From: Leptospiraceae bacterium
GTDB taxonomy: Bacteria > Spirochaetota > Leptospiria > Leptospirales > Leptospiraceae
Direction of reading: 5' to 3'
DNA length: 56,292 nt
NCBI GenBank assembly: GCA_017996175.1
Contig: JAGOHK010000018.1
Span: forward strand, 1-56,292
Made by a program: the position numbers and the translations under genes. Below the pieces are notes generated by a model. The model had not been told where the DNA came from and searched no databases. It saw only the letters and a list, made by a program, of their open reading frames with translations. Within the stretch, counting starts at the first letter, position 1, and every line of letters begins with the position of its first letter. Shown here in pieces: positions 1 to 11,300 of the stretch.

Positions 1-6
1 TAGATA

Positions 7-1137
7 TTGAATGATATGAACTTAGCTGACTATAAAACTTTTGTCGAACCCGAGGTTCTGATTTTAGAAGTAGAGGGGATACTCAATATTAACTCTACAC
101 CTAGAATTTGGGAAGAGACAGATAGAATTTTACACGAAAATAAATTCAAAAAATTAATCGTTCGTGCGAATGGAATTCATAACTGTGAAGGTGTTGGTAT
201 TGCTTTACTTTTTCATTATAAAAGAATTGCGAAAAGACACCATGCTGAGTTTGAAATAATTGGACTGGATAAAAAATTTGAAGACCTCTTAAATCTTTTT
301 ACGCATGAAAGTGAAATAAAGGCTCTAATAGATTTTCAGGATAATTGGAATACTCCGGAGAAAATTGGATTTCATACACTCAGGGTTTGGGAAGAAGTTA
401 AATTTATTATTAATTTTATTGGGGAATGTGTTGCTCTCTTGGTGTATTCCTTTCGCCATCCCAAAAAAATTAAATGGTTAGAAGTTCTTAAAATTTCGGA
501 ACATGCGGGTGTGAATGCACTCCCTATTATCCTCTTGATCGGATTTTTACTTGGGTTAATCATGTCTTTCCAATCTGCAATTCCTATGCAAAGGTTTGGA
601 GCAGAAATTTTTGTAGCGAATCTTGTTTCGATGTCACTCTTTCGGGAGTTAGGACCTCTTATGACTGCGGTAATCATTGCTGGTCGAACTGCGTCCTCGT
701 TTTCTGCGGAGCTTGGCACAATGAAAGTAAGTGAAGAAATTGATGCGATTACGACTATGGGACTTAATCCATTACAATTTTTAGTCATTCCTCGTTTAAT
801 TGCAGGAATTATCATCAGTCCAATGTTAACTATTTTTTTTAATTTAGCGGGACTTGTTGGAAGTGCCATTGTGATGATGTCTTTAAAATATCCATTCATT
901 ACTTTCGTTAATCAAGTGTTATCCGCAGTGAAAAACAAAGATATGATGGGAGGACTTTTTAAGGCAACTGTATTTGGGGCAGTTATTTCTGCTATCGGTT
1001 GTTTTCATGGACTAAACACTAGTACTGGTGCAAGTTCAGTAGGAGAATCTACTACTAAAGCCGTGGTAAATGGAATTATTTCTATAGCCATACTAGATGG
1101 AATTTTTTCTGTAATATTTTATTTTCTAGGATTGTAA
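7..1137 (+). CDS. mlaE: MlaE-type lipid ABC transporter permease with N-terminal STAS domain
   Basis: Inner-membrane permease of an Mla/MCE phospholipid transporter. Residues about 10-110 form a STAS fold, the role played by the separate MlaB protein in E. coli. Residues about 120-376 are the MlaE domain with several hydrophobic helices and the typical FRELGPLMTAVIIAGR stretch followed by ELGTMKVSEEIDA. The STAS part has no DSSG motif (it reads NCEGVG), so it is probably structural and not phosphorylated. An in-frame stop at 1-3 limits the start to the TTG at 7 or the ATG at 16, and the ribosome site lies outside the window. The ATPase, MCE and lipoprotein genes follow on the same strand, which fixes the assignment. 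The STAS-MlaE fusion is known in spirochaetes and other phyla. Confidence 0.93.
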   Translation: MNDMNLADYKTFVEPEVLILEVEGILNINSTPRIWEETDRILHENKFKKLIVRANGIHNCEGVGIALLFHYKRIAKRHHAEFEIIGLDKKFEDLLNLFTHESEIKALIDFQDNWNTPEKIGFHTLRVWEEVKFIINFIGECVALLVYSFRHPKKIKWLEVLKISEHAGVNALPIILLIGFLLGLIMSFQSAIPMQRFGAEIFVANLVSMSLFRELGPLMTAVIIAGRTASSFSAELGTMKVSEEIDAITTMGLNPLQFLVIPRLIAGIIISPMLTIFFNLAGLVGSAIVMMSLKYPFITFVNQVLSAVKNKDMMGGLFKATVFGAVISAIGCFHGLNTSTGASSVGESTTKAVVNGIISIAILDGIFSVIFYFLGL

Positions 1138-1189
1138 ATTTATTGACTAATTTATTTGCATAGCTCCATTATTGAATAAGTAAATCACC

Positions 1190-1960
1190 ATGCTGAACAC
1201 AGAAGAGAAAAAACCAATCATAGAAGTAAAACATTTCACTGCTGTGATGGGTGGTGATATTATTATTGATAATATTAGTTTTCAAGTGAATGCGGGAGAA
1301 ATTTTTGTAATCCTCGGCGGATCAGGATGTGGGAAAAGTACACTTCTAAAACATTTAATTGGACTCATTGAACCTGCCAGTGGTGATATTGAAATCGAAG
1401 GGGAAAATATCGCTACCTCGACCGATGAGAATCGAAAAAAAATTCAAAATAAAATTGGCGTAATGTACCAACAAGGTGCCCTTTTTGGTTCTATGAATTT
1501 ACTGGAAAATGTCAGTTTACCGCTACAGGAATTTACTGATTTTAAACCAGATGCAATTCATTTAATTGCTCAGATGAAATTACAAATGGTTGGTCTTGGT
1601 AAATACGCAAAACATTTTCCATCTGAAATTAGCGGAGGAATGAAAAAAAGAGCTGCGATTGCAAGAGCGATGGCACTTGACCCTAAGATTCTTTTTTTAG
1701 ACGAACCATCTGCCGGTCTTGATCCAATTACTTCAGCAGAATTAGATCATTTGATTAAACGATTATCCCGTAACTTCAATATTACATTTGTAGTTGTAAC
1801 CCATGAATTAGAAAGTATTTATTCTATTGCTGATAGAGTCATAATGTTAGACAAACGAGTTAAAAAAATTGTGGCTACAGGTAAACCTGCTGATCTAAGG
1901 GATAATAGTGATAATCCGTGGGTGCGTCAATTTTTTAGAAGAGAAATTAATTCCGAATAA
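1190..1960 (+). CDS. mlaF: MlaF-type ABC transporter ATP-binding protein
   Basis: Cytoplasmic ATPase that powers the Mla/MCE lipid transporter. The 256 residues contain a Walker A (GGSGCGKST, residues 43-51), a Q-loop (MYQQGALF), an ABC signature in the variant form SGGMKKRAAIARA, and a Walker B (ILFLDEPSAGLDP), followed by the H-loop in VVTHE. The variant signature with MKKR is typical of the MlaF/Ttg2A group. It lies 52 bp after the permease gene and 11 bp before the MCE gene, so one transcript is likely. Length is normal for the family and nothing is missing. Confidence 0.95.
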   Translation: MLNTEEKKPIIEVKHFTAVMGGDIIIDNISFQVNAGEIFVILGGSGCGKSTLLKHLIGLIEPASGDIEIEGENIATSTDENRKKIQNKIGVMYQQGALFGSMNLLENVSLPLQEFTDFKPDAIHLIAQMKLQMVGLGKYAKHFPSEISGGMKKRAAIARAMALDPKILFLDEPSAGLDPITSAELDHLIKRLSRNFNITFVVVTHELESIYSIADRVIMLDKRVKKIVATGKPADLRDNSDNPWVRQFFRREINSE

Positions 1961-1971
1961 AGAGGTATATC

Positions 1972-2919
1972 ATGAGACAAAGAATGAATTATTATAAAAT
2001 AGGACTCTTCGTGATTGGGAGTCTATTTATTGTTACCCTGTTTGTTGTTATATTGGGAGCTGGAAGTTTATTTCAAAAAAATCTCACGGTTGAAACTTAT
2101 TTTGATGAGTCCATTCAGGGATTAGATGTAGGCTCTATTGTAAAATTCCGAGGTGTGAAAGTAGGAACTGTAAAAGAAATTACATTTGTGCAGGATAAAT
2201 ATAAACTAGACCCTGATAGTTCTACCTTTTCACAGGGACGTTATGTGTTAGTGAAAATGGCAGTGAAAAATTTTTTTAACTTACGATCCAGAGGGGAAAT
2301 TGATGCAGTAGTAAAACAAATGGTAGGAACTGGACTTAGGATTAAACTAACTTCTCAGGGGCTAACAGGCACTTCCTACTTAGAAATTGATTACCAGAAT
2401 CCTGACTCCAATCAGGAGATACTAGGTATTAGCTGGGAGCCAACAGATATTTACGTTCCATCTACTCCAAGTACGATTACAAAAATTGGAGCATCGATGG
2501 ATGAGTTCCTAAAAAAACTAGATGCTGCTGATATTGAAAAAATGGCAAAGAATCTAAATACTTTAATCGTTACTTTAGATGATTCTTTGAAGGCGGCAAA
2601 AATCGGAGATATGTCTAATAACGGTAATGCGCTCATGGTGGAACTAAGAGATACAAATAAAGAATTAAAAAAAGTTATATCTAACCCTAAAATGCAAGCT
2701 TTACCTGATAAACTAAATGATTCTCTTACTCTCATGTCTCAGAGTATGAATAAACTGAATAATATGTTAACGAATAATAATAAGGATATTTCCGTTGCTG
2801 TTGAAAATTTTCGAATTGTTACAGAGGACTTGCGAGAAGTAAGTAATAACGCAAAAAAATACCCGTCCATGTTACTTTTCGGTGAAGCACCCAAATCATC
2901 CGAGATGGGGAAAAAATGA
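1972..2919 (+). CDS. mlaD: MlaD-like MCE-domain substrate-binding protein
   Basis: Membrane-anchored periplasmic subunit that carries lipid between the membranes. One transmembrane helix (residues about 10-31) is followed by a single MCE domain (about 38-125) with the conserved stretch GLDVGSIVKFRGVKVGTV. The remaining ~190 residues are polar and probably helical or coiled, which is common in longer MCE proteins and could form a needle or oligomer contact. A ribosome site (AAAGAGG) precedes the ATG. The 3' end overlaps the next gene by the ATGA arrangement, pointing to translational coupling with the auxiliary lipoprotein. Confidence 0.92.
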   Translation: MRQRMNYYKIGLFVIGSLFIVTLFVVILGAGSLFQKNLTVETYFDESIQGLDVGSIVKFRGVKVGTVKEITFVQDKYKLDPDSSTFSQGRYVLVKMAVKNFFNLRSRGEIDAVVKQMVGTGLRIKLTSQGLTGTSYLEIDYQNPDSNQEILGISWEPTDIYVPSTPSTITKIGASMDEFLKKLDAADIEKMAKNLNTLIVTLDDSLKAAKIGDMSNNGNALMVELRDTNKELKKVISNPKMQALPDKLNDSLTLMSQSMNKLNNMLTNNNKDISVAVENFRIVTEDLREVSNNAKKYPSMLLFGEAPKSSEMGKK

Positions 2920-3524
2920 AAATACGATTACTCATTTTTAGTTTTGTCTTACTTTCTTTTGTTACTAGTTGCGTAAGTATAACAAAAGAATCCCCTAAAA
3001 AACGTTTTTTTTCGATTGAAGCAGATATAAGTAAAATCAAAAAAAATTCTTCTCCTAAGTTTGCCAAACTCAGAGTAAATAAATTAAAAATCACTTCCAA
3101 TTATGAAGGAAAAGAATTTATCTATCGAAAAGACCTTGATTTCGAAAGTGATTTTTATAATCAGTTTCTTGTCTCTCCCCCTACCAATATCACAGAACAA
3201 ACTATCAACTGGATAAATGAAAGTAAACTCTCCGAAGTAATTACCAATAGACTAGGTGGCTCTGATTCAAACTTAGTGCTTGAGGGTAATATCAATTTGC
3301 TCTATGCAGACTTTACAGGTGGTAAAATATTTTCCATTCTAGAAATAGAATTTTACCTTTCCGATAACACAAAAGACCAAATTCTTTTTAAAAAAGTTTA
3401 CTCTAAGAAAATTTCCTCTTCCGATAAAGACCCAGTTTCCATCCTAAAAGGTTGGAACCAGGGGCTAACAGAGATATTGCTCAGTTTGGAAACTGACTTG
3501 CGTGGGGTTGTAGTTAGTCCTTAA
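2916..3524 (+). CDS. ABC-type transport auxiliary lipoprotein (PqiC/ABC_trans_aux-like)
   Basis: Probable outer-membrane lipoprotein partner of the Mla/MCE system. The first ~19 residues are a lipoprotein signal ending in the lipobox FVTSC. After it come about 180 residues resembling the ABC_trans_aux fold, with an early FFSIEADI strand, a segment around YRKDLDFESDFYNQFLVSP and a late acidic/hydrophobic helix. Sequence similarity in this family is weak, so the call leans on its place as last gene of the operon, overlapping mlaD by 4 bp. It may interact with the MCE subunit at the outer membrane. Confidence 0.78.
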   Translation: MKIRLLIFSFVLLSFVTSCVSITKESPKKRFFSIEADISKIKKNSSPKFAKLRVNKLKITSNYEGKEFIYRKDLDFESDFYNQFLVSPPTNITEQTINWINESKLSEVITNRLGGSDSNLVLEGNINLLYADFTGGKIFSILEIEFYLSDNTKDQILFKKVYSKKISSSDKDPVSILKGWNQGLTEILLSLETDLRGVVVSP

Positions 3525-3589
3525 TAGAATCTGCCTAAAAAAAATCCCTAATTGAGTAAGCTTTACTATCGTATCTTTTATCTGTGCCT

Positions 3590-3626
3590 GTGGTGAGCTT
3601 GTCGAATCCATTCATCGGTGGTAATC
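3590..3626. repeat. Fragments of two dispersed repeat families
   Basis: In the 105-bp gap between the convergent lipoprotein and CoA-disulfide reductase genes, GGTGAGCTTGTCGAATCC resembles the GAGC/TCGA-rich repeat inside the second giant kinase gene. It is followed at 3611-3626 by TTCATCGGTGGTAATC, the reverse complement of the ACCACCGATGAA unit seen at 38759 and 42728. Both are short and probably remnants. No clear terminator hairpin is visible in this gap. Confidence 0.5.
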
Positions 3627-3629
3627 AGT

Positions 3630-5270
3630 TTATCCAGCTAACATCTCCAAACTCTTATACCCACCGGAGATATTAAACACATTCGTAAAACCGGATTGGA
3701 GTAAAATACGAGTAGCCAGATGCCCTCTAAATCCAACCTGACAGTGGACGTAGATTTCTTTGTCTTTAGGAATTTCAGAAAGTCGTTCGCGTAGCTCTGG
3801 TAAAGGGATATTAACCGCAATAGGGAGATTCCCTCTTTTATACTCGTTTGGATCGCGGACATCAATTACGTAAATGGATTTATTCGAATTTTGTTTAGAG
3901 AGGAATTCTTCTACGCTTACCGTTGGACTAAATCCAGACTTGTGGTTCGCAGAAACGAAACTTGCCATATTGACCGGATCGTTTGCAGAAGAGAAGGGTG
4001 GCGCATAACAGAGATCTAACTCTTCTAGGTCTTCTATATGGAGACCACCTACGATGGCAGTTGCAATTACATCGACTCTTTTTTCGACTCCTTCCGTTCC
4101 AAAAGCCTGTGCTCCTAAAACTTTTCCTGTTTTATTCGAGAAGGTTAATTTTAAACTGAGTTGTTTTGCTCCGGGGTAGTAACCAGCGTGGTGGTTCGGG
4201 TGAACTGTGACAGAGGCTGCATCTAAGTTCTTGGCTTGTTTTTCAGTTAATCCGGTCATAGCAAATGTTTTATCGAATACTTTTACAACGGAAGATCCTA
4301 TTGAGCCTGTGTATTTTTTCTTTCCACCACATACATTATCACCAGCAATTCTTCCTTGTCGGTTTGCAGGACCTGCAAGTGGTATACGGGTCTTATCCCC
4401 TGTTATTCGATTTGTGATTTCAGCCATATCCCCCACAACGTAAATATCTGGATCAGAGGATTGCATAAATTCGTTTACGACTACCCCACCTGTTTTTCCA
4501 ATTTCTAATCCTGCTTTTTTAATTAGGTCTAACTCAGGTCGAACTCCAATGGAAAATAAAACCATCTCAGCAGATAATTCACTACCTGATTCAAGGATTA
4601 GTTTTTTTTCGATAGAATTATAACCCACCGCAGAATCAGATGTAACCACAGAGACAGTTTTTTCTTCAAAGGTTCTTCGGATTGTTTCTCCGAATTCTGG
4701 GTCGGCGATAGGCATAACGTGTTTGTATTTTTCTACTAGGCTTACCTTTATTCCTCTTTCTACTAACGCTTCCGCCATTTCGATTCCAATAAATCCTCCT
4801 CCTACAACAACTGCTGTTTTTGGTGCGGATTTATCAATGAAGTCGTGAATTTTATCCATATCGTCTATGTCTCGGAGGGTAAAAGAATTTTCCGTAGTAA
4901 TTCCGGGAATATCGGGTAAAATCGGATTTGCCCCTTGGGATAGGATTAATTTATCGTAGTAGTATTTTTCAGTTCCAGAGGAGGTATTGGCGAGAACAAA
5001 CTTGTCTGTTCGATTGATTTCGATTGCCTCTGTATGCAATTTAACTAGGATTTTGTATCGGGAAAAAAAGCTTTCTGGACTTTGTAAGATCAAGTTACTT
5101 CTAGATTTTATCTCTCCGGAAATATAATAGGGTAGTCCGCAATTTGCAAAAGAGATATACCCACCTCTTTCTAAAATGGTAATTTCTGCTGATTCATCAG
5201 ACCTTCTTGCGCGTGCTGCTGCCGTTGCTCCACCTGCTACTCCACCGATTATCAATATCTTTTTATTCAT
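3630..5270 (-). CDS. cdr: CoA-disulfide reductase with C-terminal rhodanese domain
   Basis: FAD/NAD(P)H-dependent reductase of the CoADR-RHD group, which reduces CoA disulfide, CoA persulfide or polysulfide. The N-terminus has the FAD-binding GGVAGGATAAA motif, and the active-site cysteine sits in SFANCGLPYY (Cys44). A second dinucleotide-binding motif is VVVGGGFIGIEMAE and a later FAD motif is VYVVGDMAE. The pyridine nucleotide-disulfide dimerisation domain covers about 330-440 and the rhodanese domain about 455-546 with catalytic Cys510 (YVHCQVGFRGH). Length (546 aa) fits the fusion. AGAGGG precedes the ATG. A palindrome sits in the promoter just upstream, so expression is probably controlled by a thiol-, sulfur- or metal-sensing regulator. 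Confidence 0.92.
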   Translation of the reverse strand: MNKKILIIGGVAGGATAAARARRSDESAEITILERGGYISFANCGLPYYISGEIKSRSNLILQSPESFFSRYKILVKLHTEAIEINRTDKFVLANTSSGTEKYYYDKLILSQGANPILPDIPGITTENSFTLRDIDDMDKIHDFIDKSAPKTAVVVGGGFIGIEMAEALVERGIKVSLVEKYKHVMPIADPEFGETIRRTFEEKTVSVVTSDSAVGYNSIEKKLILESGSELSAEMVLFSIGVRPELDLIKKAGLEIGKTGGVVVNEFMQSSDPDIYVVGDMAEITNRITGDKTRIPLAGPANRQGRIAGDNVCGGKKKYTGSIGSSVVKVFDKTFAMTGLTEKQAKNLDAASVTVHPNHHAGYYPGAKQLSLKLTFSNKTGKVLGAQAFGTEGVEKRVDVIATAIVGGLHIEDLEELDLCYAPPFSSANDPVNMASFVSANHKSGFSPTVSVEEFLSKQNSNKSIYVIDVRDPNEYKRGNLPIAVNIPLPELRERLSEIPKDKEIYVHCQVGFRGHLATRILLQSGFTNVFNISGGYKSLEMLAG

Positions 5271-5280
5271 ATAACCCTCT

Positions 5281-5320
5281 TTTTTATATACATATACCAG
5301 TATGGGTATATGTCAAGTTT
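5281..5320 (-). promoter_or_regulatory. Promoter and palindromic operator of the CoA-disulfide reductase gene
   Basis: On the minus strand a perfect -35 TTGACA (5316-5311) is followed by TATATA (5290-5285) with a 20-bp spacer. The spacer is almost entirely an inverted repeat, CATATACC and GGTATATG around a 6-bp centre (5291-5312). Its core, ATACCC-N4-GGTAT, resembles operators of the CsoR/CstR family, and CstR controls sulfide/persulfide genes. The long spacer holding a palindrome is also typical of MerR-family activated promoters. The sequence cannot choose between the two, and no regulator gene is adjacent. Confidence 0.62.
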
Positions 5321-5350
5321 TTTTATTCTAATTTTAATGAAAAATACTAT

Positions 5351-8300
5351 TTACTCTTCGAGTAAGGTATTCGTGTAGAGCCTGTACCCGTTCCAATTAA
5401 TTTCTTGTGGATACTTACTCTTTACTGCTTTTATTGATTCTAGAAATCTAGTTTTTAAATTCATTTGCAGAGGTGCATTTTGGAACAATGTTTTCATAAA
5501 AAGAATATTGGCTATGTTGGATTGGCGGCTAATGGAAAATACTCCGGGACCATGATGAATTTTATCTAAGTAATTTAGAGAAATATTGATGTCATCTTTA
5601 TAAAAAGATGTTTCATATAAATCGGAGTTTGCTAAAAACCATGCACCTTTCCGCTCCTCTAATCGTAACTCAGTCAGAGGATTTTTATCAAATTGTAGTA
5701 TTGCGTTACTTGATAAATATAATTTTTCACCTGAGATAAAAGACGGGCTAGTATTTCCTGATCGTTCTTTAATTTCTAAATTCTCCAGTCTTTTTAATTC
5801 TTTATCGTTTCCAAAAGAAGATGGGAATTTTTGAATTCCGAAGTTTACTTTAAAAAAATCAGACAATTTTTTAACGTCTCTATTTACTAATAGGTTTGGG
5901 TTTTGCACAATATAGTAATTATCCTCTTCTTTCAGTTCCATTGGAATTTTTATGTAAAAAGAACTTAGATAAAGATAGGAAAGCTTATTTTTTCTAATTG
6001 CAATTTTATTTCGGAATTTTCCTTCTATATAGTCTTTTAGTAATATACTATTTCCCTTCTCTCGAACTTGTTTGTGGTAATTTAAAATATTATTTTTCAT
6101 TTCTCTATAATCAGAAAATAAAATATCTCCATTTGATTTTCCATTTTCAATCTTGATAGAAAATGTTTGAAGTCCGAAATTGACAACGGCAATGAATTCT
6201 TGTCCAACTGGAATCTTTTTTAGAAGAGAAGATGTGAAACTCTCTGCAAGTGGGAGTTTTGAAAAATTGATTGTATTTTTATGAAGACGATCTATTTCTT
6301 CGATTTTATCTCTATAAAATGCAAGATCTAAAAAAACTTCTGAATTATTACGGCTAAAGGCTAATCCTTCTAGATAGGTGATAAAATCTAAAAATTCTTG
6401 TTTATTAATATTAGCAAACGGTTTATCCAAGTTCTTATTTAAAACCTCATTGATGAGGGGTATAAATTGAGTTACCTCTTTTGATTTTCCTTCTTTATAA
6501 TACGCAAACCATTCATTATCCGCTTCTAAATAACCATTATTTAAAGATTTTATTTTTTTATCAGGATCTCCTTTTATGGAAAGAGTTTTAAATTTCAAAA
6601 ACTCAAAACGAGTAAGTAATTTCTGATCATATACAAAATTTTCTAAATCTGGTTCTATTTTATTCAAATACTTTTCGGTATTTTTATAATCCCCGTATGT
6701 GAATAATTTTTCTGCCCAAGCAACTTGCATGTAATAATTTTGGATTTTGTGCCCTTCCTCTTTTTGTAAATCTAGGAATGCATCGAAAACATTATTAACT
6801 TCAGTATTCACTTGGTAGGGAATTGAATTTAGAAGTAAATTAAATAAGAGTGCGCGATCTGTTTGGTTAATAAGGGAATATACTGATTTGCCGGTAGACG
6901 TGTTTTCGGAGATTAATTGGAGTGGATTAAACTCAGTACCTATATTAATTTTTTTCCAGATGGTATAAAGTCTTTGTTTATACTTTAGTAGCGCATCATC
7001 ATAAGTTTTTCTATCAAAGGATTGAATTTTTTCATCCATATTCTGCCAGTTTTTTGAAATTCCATCTCTATAAATAGATTCGGCTACATCTGATAAGTCG
7101 ACGGACTCCGACTTTCGTGTAAAATAAGACTGCAATTCAATTTGATTTACTAAATCTAAAGCTAATTGTTTTTCTTCTTTGTCAGATGCCATTTTTACTA
7201 ATTGTTTAGCGTGAAATTCTGCTTTATCTAAAATGAAATTTTTTAAAAAAATCTTACTCATATCCTCGTGGAATAAAAATAAGTCAGCAAAGGAAACTGA
7301 TTTTAAAAAATTCTGGTAATTTTTCTCTAAATTTTTTATAGCTCCGTTATTTGTTTGTATATAAAAATTAACTAGTACTTTACTCTTTTCTTTTGTTTCT
7401 GAATCTAAATCTGAAGCAGATTTTAAAGTTCTATAATATTTTTTAAAATGATCCCGACAATAGTTATTATTGAAATTAATATAACATTCATGCAAAAGAG
7501 ATTCGTAGATAATTATTTTATTCGCATTGGATGTATCCTGTTTTTTTAGAAGTCTTTCATAAAATATAAATCGTTTGGTTTTTGGGATTGTTTTAGATTT
7601 TATTCTTGCTAAGTTTAATTCAGAATCTAATATTTCTTCCTTGTTTTGTGGATTAACCAAAGTATCCGCCTGTAGAAATAATGAGAGAGCTTGTCTATAT
7701 TTTTTCTTACGTTCCAATTTTAGGGCAGCTTCTTTAACTATATTATAATCTAACTTGTTTGGGTTTAGAGATATATCCTCCATAGGTATAAGTAATTTGC
7801 CATTAGCCTTACGAATTGATTCATAGTCAGTAAGGTTTAGTGGATTAATCGAGTTATCCTCTTTTGCTAAAATAAATGGAACACCGGCAGACTGGATTAC
7901 ATCAAAAGTGGCGATAGTCCTGAAGAGTGATTTTGAGTCAAATTTAGTTTTGTTTAAAACTACAAGGGATAAACTTGTAGTTTTTTCTGCAAATTCTTTT
8001 AGATTAATAAATCCTTTTACACTCGGGCTAAATATATTTCCATTTGCATAACGAATTTCTGTATTCAATATATCTGAATCATTCAAGATAGGTCCAAGTT
8101 TTTTTGTATGTTTTGTTTCTATAAATCTTCCATTATCTATAATATCCTTTTCATCCTTCTCCTTAGTTGTATTGATTATATTCGTGAATTGAATATTTTT
8201 GTGGCTAATTGGATTTACCTGCCTCATCGTAAATGCATAATTAATTTTGACAAGATTAGATAAACTTTGGTTTTGAATTAAAATAGACCCAAAGTCAAAA

Positions 8301-11300
8301 TTTGCGAGCGATTGGTCTGGGATAATAGTGATTTCTCCCGTTTTATTTTTTTCAAGTTCATCTGCAAAGAAGGCAGAGAGAGTGTTTTTTATATCTTCTT
8401 TAATTACGAGGGAAGAAAAATTTTCTTTCCCATTTCTGATATGATTGATGATGAGGGAGTCTTGAATTTTAATGAATCGTATCACAGTCTGATTTGGGTA
8501 AATGTTTTCTGGTTTTGTGAAGTCCTTGATTTCGAAGAACACTTTTTTTTCTGGAAAAAACTTTTGCACTAAGTCCATTACTCTTTCTATCTCAGAGTTT
8601 ATTTCTATTCGCGGTGCTAATAAATTCGCTAGTGGTTTACGAGAATTAACCAATGATTTGTACTTTGTATTATTCTCACTATCCTTTCGAATCAACTCTT
8701 TTGTATATTGACTTAAACCTTCCAATTTCTCTTCTTCGAAAATTATATGGGTATTTTGAAAATGTTTAAATAGTAAAACATTGTATAACTTTTCTTCCTT
8801 AGAGTGAATCTCTTTCCAGTTTCCCAGTTTAAAATTTGTTTCTTGAAAAAGTTCATACAATTCATAAAAAAACTCATCTTCTAAATCAATTAAACTTGAA
8901 TAACTTTTGAACATATTTTTTTCGGCAGACTCTAACTCTTGGATAACTTGCGTTAGCTCCAATTTTGATTTTGCTTTTGCGAAAAGAAATTTTGCTTTCA
9001 AAAGTTTGATTTTTACAAAGTCTTCCACAGCTTGAAATTCTGAGGCTAAGTCTTCCGTTTCCGCAATGGTAGATAAAAATTGTTTGTTATCTCCTAGTCG
9101 TAGATAAATGACTGCTAAATTTATCTTTAATCTAAGTCTCTCTGTTTTTAGAAATAAATCTCCCGGTAGTCCAATGTTTTCGACTGGAATTTCGGCAGGA
9201 TCTTTTAGGAGTGGGATTGCAATACCGTAGTAGTAAAAAGCGGAATCGTATTCTCCTCTGGCATTTAATACTTCTCCTAAATAAAAATAACTAAGCCCTA
9301 GTAATGGATCATAAATGTACCATTCTCTATCAAAGTTTTCTTCGCATAATCGGCGTAAATCGCTTTCCTTCTTTGTTTGTTTAGAGTTTTGAACACAACT
9401 TTGCACAAATGTATTTTTTTCTGATAGGAGGTCATTGATATTATCTCGAAGGACTAATAGTAATTTGTCGTGACTAGCGCGGCTAGTTTCAATTAGCCTA
9501 AAGAGAGTATAACTTTTTCGTTTTAATATTTTTCTTTTTTCCTTGATTTTGTTTGGGGTTTTTATTTTCGCTGATTTGACTAGTTCTAAGAATTCATCGT
9601 AATGGGAGAGTGCTTTTTGGTATTTTCCTTGAATGAAGTTATCGTACCCCATTTTATACTTTGCATTTAAACTAATTTCTTCCCCTATGATAAGTTTATT
9701 TAAACCAGTCTCTTTTAAAAATTCTTCCCGTGATAAAATTTCTTTTTCGACTTCCTCAAATTCTCCTTCTTCTCTCCGATTTTGGATTTTAATTCCCTGA
9801 GCGAGTAGGTAGTGTTCCTCTGGCTCTAATTCTCCAGGGAATCGTCCTGCACCAATCACACGCACCCTGTCCGGTAATAAAAAATTCCAAAACTTTTCAG
9901 GGAGAGAAGGAATTTTGAATTTCTCTTTTGCTTTGAATTTTTTGTATTCTACCTCTACTTTAGAAATGTAATAATCAGAGAGATGGTATTTTTCTACTTT
10001 TTGGTAACATAAGGCAAGGGAGCTATAGATATTGATATTATTTACATAGCCGGAGTTATAATTTAAAGCGAGTGCTTTTTTATAGGCGTTTATCGCATTA
10101 ACATAATTACCCGCTTCTCTTTGGGCAAGTCCCTGGAGTGAATAAATAAGAACTAATTTATTATTTACTTCGTATATAGTTTTTTCTTTCTTCTTTTTAT
10201 TCTGGTTTAGACCGGCTGGATTTTTTCCTACCTCTTCATAGTATTCATTTTCATAGTAAATATTGGCAGTTTTTTCTAGATATTGGCTTGCTTTTTCGTA
10301 TTCCCCCATGGAAATTAGAGACCTTGCATAGTTGAAATTAAATAGAGCAGTTTGTTTATAGTTTTCGAACTGAATTTGTTCGATGATATTTTCTCCATAA
10401 TTCTCTACTTTCGCATAATGCTCCTTTGCCTTTGGGTAGTTTTGCAAGAGCAAATAGTTATTAGCCAGATTCAAATTCAAATCAGAAAGAATTTTTTTAT
10501 TCGGAATATTTCCGAGCATATCCAAAACTTGTTTATAAAGATTTATATTTTCTTCGAAATGTTTTTCGGAAAAATACTTTTCGTAAGTATCAGCGTAAAC
10601 TTCTCCATCACTATTTTCGTCTGGAGATGGTTTGGTTGATTTGAATATATCTATATATTGGTAGAGCCAGCCTAGTAACTGGTGCGCATCTGCATAAAGT
10701 GGGTCTGCAAATATAATCCATTTTAGTTCGTTTTCTGCATTTCTTAAATCTCGTAAAATACTTTCTTTTCGGGCGGTAGTCATTGTACGAGTTTCGCGGT
10801 AATGTGTTTCATAAATCAAAGATTTATTAATTAGATAATACGAATATCCGTAAAGAGATGCAAGATATAAAACCGGTCGCGCCCTTGGTCTACTCAATAT
10901 AAAATGAGCGTCTATAATTTTAAGTGCGTCGTCTGGTTCACCTGGTTTACCCAGGATTGTATCATTTTTTAAATCTCTGAAGTCACCTAAAAATTTTAAG
11001 TAATGCATTAGCCTGTTATCCGCTAGAGCGGATAATAAGGTAGTAGACCGTCCGAGTACATTTAGATTTTCTTTTCCTAGTAGATTTAATTTTTCTAAGA
11101 GAGTATTCGTTCTGTCCTGTGCTTGCTTTTGTGCATAATTAAAAATAGAATCCACCATTTTTCTTTGGTAGTAAACGGCATAGTCTTTGTACAAATCATC
11201 TACGAAAAGATTTTTTTCTTTGAGCAAATACATATTTTCCACATTAAAAAAGTAGTGAAATGCTGCGTCTCGTAGATGAAGTCTATTTTCAGGACTGCTA

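Noticed and set aside
372..899. Long open frame opposite mlaE
   Set aside because: It lies entirely within a well-supported gene, has no family features, and its pattern follows the codon structure of the real gene.
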